DNA of 13,509 bases, taken from the NCBI GenBank assembly GCA_900618425.1, contig UZAN01056578.1, positions 1 through 13,509 of the forward strand, read 5' to 3'. The stretch is from Echinostoma caproni (taxonomy: Eukaryota; Platyhelminthes; Trematoda; Plagiorchiida; Echinostomatidae). The position numbers and the translations under genes are program-made. Each line of letters starts with the position of its first letter. Position 1 is the first letter of the stretch. The notes under the pieces are model-generated. The model made no database searches, had not been told where the DNA came from, and saw only the letters and a program-made list of their open reading frames with translations. This document shows, piece after piece, positions 7,571 through 13,509 of this stretch.

Positions 7571-8980
7571 TTCCACTGGTATTTCCTCGTTCAAATCCAT
7601 GATATTTCCGGACAGAGAATGGGAGATAAATAGTATTGAACAATCCGTTCTCAAGCATGGTCTTAAAAATACACTTTTTGGACCACATTTTATCGATTGT
7701 AGGCAGCTGAACCCTGACCATAAAGTTATATCTGCAGTTGTTATTATACAGATAACGTCTGATGAGAAAAAAAACGAAAACACCGAAAAGAACTTCATTT
7801 ATCCAAAATCCAACTAAGTACCTGTCCAGTCCCACATTCATGGTCACACCCAGACGACTGAGTTCTGCATGGCTTAACAGAATGCATTTCAGTAAACCAG
7901 TTCTTTACAAGCACTGATGTGCGGAGATTGAAATATTACGCAATAACTTCAAAATGATTTTCTATGACAATGGTCTCACCTGCAAAAATACAATATCATC
8001 AAGGAACACATTTCATATCAGCTTTCATCTCCAACCGTTTTCATTTATTTGTATTCAGTTTGATGAGCCTTTTCACAGCATTACGTCATATTGTACAGCG
8101 GTGTTTACTCAAAATTGAATGAGTGAAAATGTTGCCCAATCCGCAATTCTTGCTGTGAACGGGAGTAGCGATTTGTCATTCAGTTTGAGTGACAATTCTA
8201 TTCACATCTCACCTGAACTATAGTAGTGATCGATTGTGATGCACTAAAATATTTTCTTTATGATCAAATGGAATTTATTTATATTTATCATCTTTTTTAT
8301 CGATTTGGGTCTGAACAATAATTTATCTCTTGTATACTTCGATCAACGTAGTTTCTAAGCTGCATGATTATCAATTGAACGTGCCTGGCCTTGAATCCTA
8401 AGATTAAATGTTGTCAATATGAATGCTGCAAACATTATCAAGCATGAAGACGCTATATGCTCAAATAAGAGTGTCTCAAGAATTATCCCAAATTATTTCC
8501 ATAAACTCTTGTCATCTCGATTATTAGTAATAAAGCATTATTTTATCTAATATATAATCCATTATAGCAACGCTATTGGATAAACAAATGAAATTCTTTC
8601 ACAACCCGGGGAAATTGCATATAACAAGGTTTCATAATAATAATTTATATGTGATATCCAACTCACTGAATTCGAGAAATACTACTTCAATCAAAATCAA
8701 TTGGATTATCAATCTGTATTTGTTGTAAATGAAAACTGTTCCATTCTCTTTAGTTACCTCTTAACTCATCATGGTCCAGGTCGGTCATTCTATCTGCTCA
8801 GTATAAACGAATCAGACAAATCACGTCTATCAAGACTCATCAAGGCTTATTATTATTTGGAAAACAAGTCATGTCAGTATAAATGCTGTTGCCTATACGC
8901 ACCGAACAGTGTTTCACATGGACCCGTTACTTCAGGTTCAATTAGACCTGGGGTTTGTATCCTCCTTCGCGCGTAGCTGA

Positions 8981-8994
8981 CTCTCTCTCTCTCT
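8981..8994. repeat. CT microsatellite
   Basis: Seven uninterrupted CT units, followed by GTCTAT. It is short, with no associated feature. Confidence 0.9.
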
Positions 8995-10609
8995 GTCTAT
9001 GGAGAATCTCCTGTTCACAAACAATTCAGATCTTACACAAGACTCGCCCCAAGAAAGTTGTTTCGTGCCCCGCTTTAGTGGGGGACGTCCTGTCACACCC
9101 ACGAGTCCAAATATGGAAAACGTAGTCAAACGAGCCGCTCATCTGAGAATGGAAAATAATCTCAGGTAAATAAATTTATCGTATCTGACGTAATCTACAG
9201 AGCACGGAGGCGGCCGCGGGCGTGTGGTTGGGGGGGATCTAACTTTTTTGTGAAACCACAACAAATAAAAAGATTCCGTTGTTCAATAATTCTTCTAACT
9301 GACTTGACTGATTGAGAAATATTGATCGCGAAATTTCTGCATTCTTTTTTGCAAAAGGATATGTATTATTTTCGGTCATCACACACACATCGAAAAGAGT
9401 ATGGAGATGAGATTTTTGATGCGTGAAAATGAATTGAACATTTGTAGAAAAAAAGATACCCGCTCACTTCGTCCCCACTGTGTCGATTTTCGATCGCTCC
9501 CTGGACATGAAATAAATCTGTTTCTCACTGAAATCTTGTCCCGCCCAAGATCGGTATTATTCGCTGAAGTTCAAGTATGATTTTTGTGTAACAAACTGTG
9601 CGATCTGTACTACAACGCGATTCTCACCAAGAACCGTTCTCCTAGTTTTTGCTACTGGTAGTAACAATGTTGATTGAGAAAAACGAAACAGAGAAACTTG
9701 ATTTCCGTTCACACAACAACCAAGCATTGTGATTTTTTGTGACCGAAAATGTTTGGTAATTCAGCAAATCAACGTACTTCGAAAGTCTGATAAAATTTTC
9801 AACCATAAAACGTTCATAGAAATGAAATTAAATTGACCCGAAAAGTGTTTGTTTACTCACCTCGTTTTGTAGCAAAATGGTACCTCGGGTATTTAATGTA
9901 TTCATCAACAAACCAGGGAGATAATTTTCAAATTAACCCGGGCACGCACTAGTGAATTACCAACAATTTCCGCGCTTTTATTTGACATTGTTGGATCCTG
10001 TTCAACCTCGTGCTATGATGGTGGTGTTGGTGTTCACCTTTAATCCCAAACCACGGAAGAGCTGTCTGCCAGTGTTTTCCCGCCACCCAGTGTCTCGCCT
10101 ACCTTCCGCCGTTCCCTACTGTTGTGCGTTGCCCCCAAAGCCTTGTATGGCCCCCAGCTGTGAGAACACACGAGTCGAGGGACATGATATCACGTATCTC
10201 TCTTCTTTTCGCCTGGCTGTAAGAGCCTAGGGTACGGGAGTCGACGAGTGATACCTGGAACAGAACAACCTGCTGTTTTGCACAGAGCGCACTCTGAATG
10301 TAACGCGGTTGCACTTTCCACAACAGGCGTGCAAGGGATATTCCAACAACCCAATTATTTCATTCAATTGTGTCACCATCGAAGCAATCAAAGAGACATT
10401 TTTTGAAAGTTATTAAATTTTCAAACAAATAAGCCCTTTGCTAAACGTTTCAAAGTTCGGCAGGAGGTATACCGTTGATGTGTTTTTGTGAAATTAGCTT
10501 GATTTTTTTATTTATCCAGCTACTATTATATGAATACAATCAGAACAGATGGTTATTTTTACGATACCAATACACAATAATTAACTAACTAACCAGCCAA
10601 TTACTTGTT
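8995..10609. other. Non-coding stretch with two GC-rich patches
   Basis: No gene is recognised. Two patches stand out from the AT-rich background. One is 9204-9236, with a GCGGCCGC octamer (9210-9217) and a run of seven G (9230-9236). The other is about 9990-10330, visibly GC-richer and open on both strands (92 codons plus at 9952-10230, 74 codons minus at 10099-10323). The second may be a decayed repeat or exon copied from elsewhere; I recognise no domain in any frame. A short CACACACA run lies near 9381. Confidence 0.4.
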
Positions 10610-11149
10610 TTATTTCCCAATTATTTCTAACACAACTACGGAATGCCAAAATGAGCGACATTCACGGAAGGTTCCCATAAGAATATCAAAAGCAAAGCAG
10701 TATGACGAACACGTTTGTTTTCGTAACTTCGTTTTCTGGCCCAAAGGATCCGAGAACATAAACCGGTTTGGCTGAGAACGGATTGCAAGAAAACAATAAC
10801 CAGTGCGATTACGGGTCACCTCACTGATACCGGACGTCAGCCAAACAACGATGCTTCCGAAGTCATCTACAAAGTACCCCAAAGCTAGTTCGGAAACGTC
10901 CCTCGGCAACAGCGGAAGCTGTAACAATCAAGATCATAAACCTTTCACTGTGCAGACAGAAGAAGATGGCCCTAACCAAACCTTCGTGATGACCCGAACC
11001 ATGATCTTAGTCGTGTCTTGATGACGCAACATGGTGTGAAAAATGACACGTGAAAACAGGTCACCAAGAATTCTAAAATTAACCTTTGTTTCACTCCCCC
11101 CCCCGCTCTCCTTTTCGTCCATCCTCCCCATTTTATCCGCTCGTTCTGA
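10610..11149 (-). pseudogene. Possible degraded reading frame, unrecognised
   Basis: On the minus strand one frame is open from 11149 to 10610 (180 codons including the final stop) apart from two TGA codons close together at 10936-10934 and 10930-10928. Without them it would be much longer than any other non-repetitive frame in the window. The first half could start at an ATG at 11131; the second half has no ATG near its beginning. The segment is somewhat GC-richer than its flanks. The final TAA overlaps an AATAAA (10614-10609), as in the LINE remnant at 6526. I recognise no domain. It may be a piece of an old mobile element or a processed gene copy, or simply two neighbouring chance frames. 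A C9 run at 11096-11104 makes the upstream frame prone to indels. Confidence 0.2.
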
Positions 11150-13509
11150 TTAAACTTGACAGACATTGTGGCATTTTCATACATAACCTCTATGGTCCAA
11201 TCACGTTTATTTCCACATTAGTTATAAACACGCAAACATAATTGTAAAGGCCTGAAGACGACGTTACAAAAATGAGCGATATGTTTGGTGATAAGAAACT
11301 GCTCATGAAGACAAAAGATCAAACACGATCCAAAATAAGTAGTTTGATTGCGTTCTGTCCATGTGATCCTCGGGTCCATTTATTAGTTCAGTTGGCTGAT
11401 TTTCCTCCCCCGCCAATTAAAAACAACCAGATCGGCATAATTGTACAGTTGTTGTGAGCTGTATTTTGGGTTGCGCTCAAGACATCCAAATTGTATCGCC
11501 TGCATTCATTCCGTTTTAACATATAGTATATGGCAATGAAAGTCGATATTCTATAAGAGGAGAAAGATGTCATCTGGGCTGTGGAATGGCGACCGACTGT
11601 AGTTCATGTCATGAATTGCGAATCATGTAACAACCACCAGAAAGAGAGCATTTGATACGGTTTAGTTGATATAGTATTCCTCTGAAAACTTTGTAAACTC
11701 TGCTTTCATGGCTTTCATGACGATCTGCTAATACACATACTCAAATGATACAGTGTAATACAAAACTAGTAAACTGTGGCAAAAAAAAATTCTCGTTATA
11801 AAATTACAATTCAAAATTTGATGAAATCAGACTGAAGGTTAACCGGTTGTGGAATTTTTAAATATCCAAGAATTGATCGCCCTTCTCAGAAAAATATCTT
11901 CTAAATTCGCAAAAATGAAATGCAATAAAAGTTATGGAAAAAATGAAACAAGGAAGCAGCTGCTGGTCAATCGAATGTCTCGGGGAACATAAAATTGTGT
12001 GATTCCTACTGTGCTGTACCCTGTCACTGCATAAATCGTAGACGCAATTCGTTCGAATCGATTGAATTTGTACGACTCCCAAATGCCAGTTTATTTCTCA
12101 CCAAGCAATGGAATCGCTAAACGAGTCTAGGCAAAGTGAAATTGAAAACACGTTGATGTGGTCCAGATCAAGGAAAATCCCTTTTGTTTCATTCCGCGCA
12201 ACAAACCACATTTTCACGATAGTGATTTATGATGCAAATAATACATATGATCTTTTGATCTCACAAATACATGTTCCGTTTCACGGAGAACACTTAAGTG
12301 ATTGCACTTGATTTGAAAATAAAACAATGATAATTTATTTGGCGAAATTGCTTGAGATGACTTTATTTGACCAACCGTAATTCTATCAACTGGTGAAAAA
12401 CAATGATTGACCTCTAAAACGCTATGCTACTTGTAATCGTCAAAAAATCTGACCATTTGTTTGGTCAAGTCAGCTAAATGATGATGGAATTCCGGTGGAA
12501 TTTACCGGTTCCAGCTTCAGTGAAGTTTGGGCCCGAAGAACCTATTAATAACGGGCAACATATTTCTGGTAGTTTAGTCCACTTGAAACGATAATGAAGA
12601 ACACTCAATTTTCGTCACAATAACCTTGTTTGCCACACCGGGTGACCATTGGATAAACAGCTTTCAGAGCCAGTCCAATGAAGAATCAATGCTATGATTC
12701 GATGTTTTTGTAAGTGGGTTAGATGCTACTAACCGCAACAAACGTGACATGATGGTCTTGGTAGGATATTTCATTTACATACTACTTATTATCAAGAATA
12801 CTCTATCTCCAAAACGTCTAGGGAATTTCTTTTACAACTGTTTACATCCATACTGCGGCTGAGTCCTCCCTTATTTCATGCAATTTAAGTTACCATTTGG
12901 TCAAACTTTAAATATCAAAAACTTATAAATAAAGGAATGAAGTTGAGTGAAAGATCAGTCAATCAACAACAGCATATGACCGTCTAAACAATCGTAACAA
13001 ATACAACACGTAGCAATGTCCAACACAGATATGAACAAATATCTCAGAGAACCGAACGCCAGTACACAGCGTGTCATCCCAAATACATTCTTTTGGATAC
13101 AGTTTAAATGTTATATTCTGTAAAGGCGGTACTGTACGAGGAAAGATGTTTGATGAATAATAAAGATTAGAGGTCACCAATTTTGCATGCATAACACAAA
13201 AACCTTATCAAAAACATCACATCGCAACACATCGCGACAAAATCAGTAATGGGTAAAGCAGGCAGCGTTTATTCTTCCCAAACATATTGCTTGGTCCTTG
13301 ATGGTCTTCTTTTACTTTTAATCACCGAAAGTTACTGACTGCTCACAAGTGAGTAGTATCTCACAGCACAAGTAGTATGTGATTGGGATATCACCCTTGT
13401 TGTGGTTATAAGCAACTAATCCACTTAAAAAACACTGAATCATAGCATCGATTACTCACTGAACTGGCTCTGAAAGAGCTGTCTATCCGATAGTCACCGG
13501 TGTTGCAAG
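11150..13509. other. Unassigned non-coding stretch
   Basis: No gene is recognised. Small frames such as 11272-11457 and 12108-12311 (plus) and 11858-12082 and 12959-13192 (minus) are 61-77 codons, expected by chance, with no motif. Very short tandem duplications occur: GCTTTCATG twice at 11702-11719, CACATCGCAA/CACATCGCGA at 13218-13237, and a repeated CACAAGT...TAGTAT unit near 13344-13380. Scattered AATAAA hexamers are common in DNA of this composition and are not evidence for gene ends. Confidence 0.45.

Larger units (their letters stand above)
6986..8980. other. Unassigned non-coding stretch
   Basis: No gene is recognised. Overlapping frames on both strands at 7521-7847 (108 codons minus, 91 codons plus) and a plus frame open from 8644 to 8976 (110 codons plus stop, no ATG at its start) are at the upper end of what chance gives here, and none shows a known motif. 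A short plus-strand reading at 7193-7228 (RQPRRRWDDLNR) resembles the basic GRPRRRW-D tail of some retroelement ORFs, but is too short to annotate. A palindrome lies at 7554-7570. Confidence 0.45.

Noticed and set aside
7758..7780. Second hammerhead-like core (CTGATGAG, A8, CGAAAA)
   Set aside because: The spacer is a pure A run that cannot form stem II beyond one pair, and no matching stems I and III flank it.
7521..7847. Overlapping frames of 108 (minus) and 91 (plus) codons as genes
   Set aside because: Lengths are within chance expectation, they oppose each other, and neither has a recognisable domain, signal peptide or repeat structure.
8644..8976. 110-codon plus-strand open frame as an exon
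   Set aside because: It has no ATG at its start and no motif. With about 6% stop codons per position, one or two frames of this length are expected by chance across six frames of this window.
1..13509. CRISPR array, operon or bacterial/phage genes
   Set aside because: No regularly spaced repeats, no Shine-Dalgarno-linked frames and no compact gene order; the sequence has the features of animal non-coding DNA.

Overview
The window looks like non-coding nuclear DNA of a metazoan, most probably a parasitic flatworm (trematode). It is AT-rich, its open frames are short and start and stop at random, and there are no operons, ribosome binding sites or recognisable host exons. Two kinds of mobile-element debris support the trematode call: the 3' end of a non-LTR retrotransposon reverse transcriptase with the GCETWPL...GHVLRMPE...WLETL...NRSQWR C-terminus that I associate with flatworm LINEs, and a tRNA-derived (SINE-like) unit with intact A- and B-box-like sequences. 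No intact protein-coding gene can be supported; a single exon of an unrecognised gene cannot be excluded.

Layout. 1-780: unique-looking DNA with a small palindrome bounded by 14-bp direct repeats (474-544). 782-858: a weak tRNA-like remnant on the minus strand. 859-3250: no gene; a run of CACGTGA E-boxes and a hairpin. 3252-3303: an imperfect nested palindrome. 3570-3707: a tRNA-derived unit (minus strand) held between two 20-nt inverted arms that match at 17 positions. 3708-4683: nothing recognised. 4684-5411: a degenerate AGT/GTA trinucleotide tract of about 730 bp that keeps its phase over most of its length and produces long artefactual poly-Ser, poly-Val and poly-Leu frames. 5412-6340: no gene, but an NF-Y-type CCAAT box and a consensus CRE directly abutting an E-box. 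6341-6372: an AT dinucleotide repeat. 6526-6985: a 5'-truncated, frameshifted LINE fragment on the minus strand. 6986-10600: unique-looking DNA with short palindromes, a CT repeat and two GC-rich patches. 10610-11149: a minus-strand reading frame of 180 codons broken by two neighbouring stops, possibly an old coding or repeat-derived block. 11150-13509: nothing recognised beyond very short tandem repeats.

The parts do not form a pathway. The story is one of repeat turnover: a degraded LINE, one or two tRNA-derived elements and simple repeats. The most unusual structures are the fold-back arms around the tRNA-like unit and the position-specific decay of the trinucleotide tract, in which the T of each AGT unit is almost always kept.
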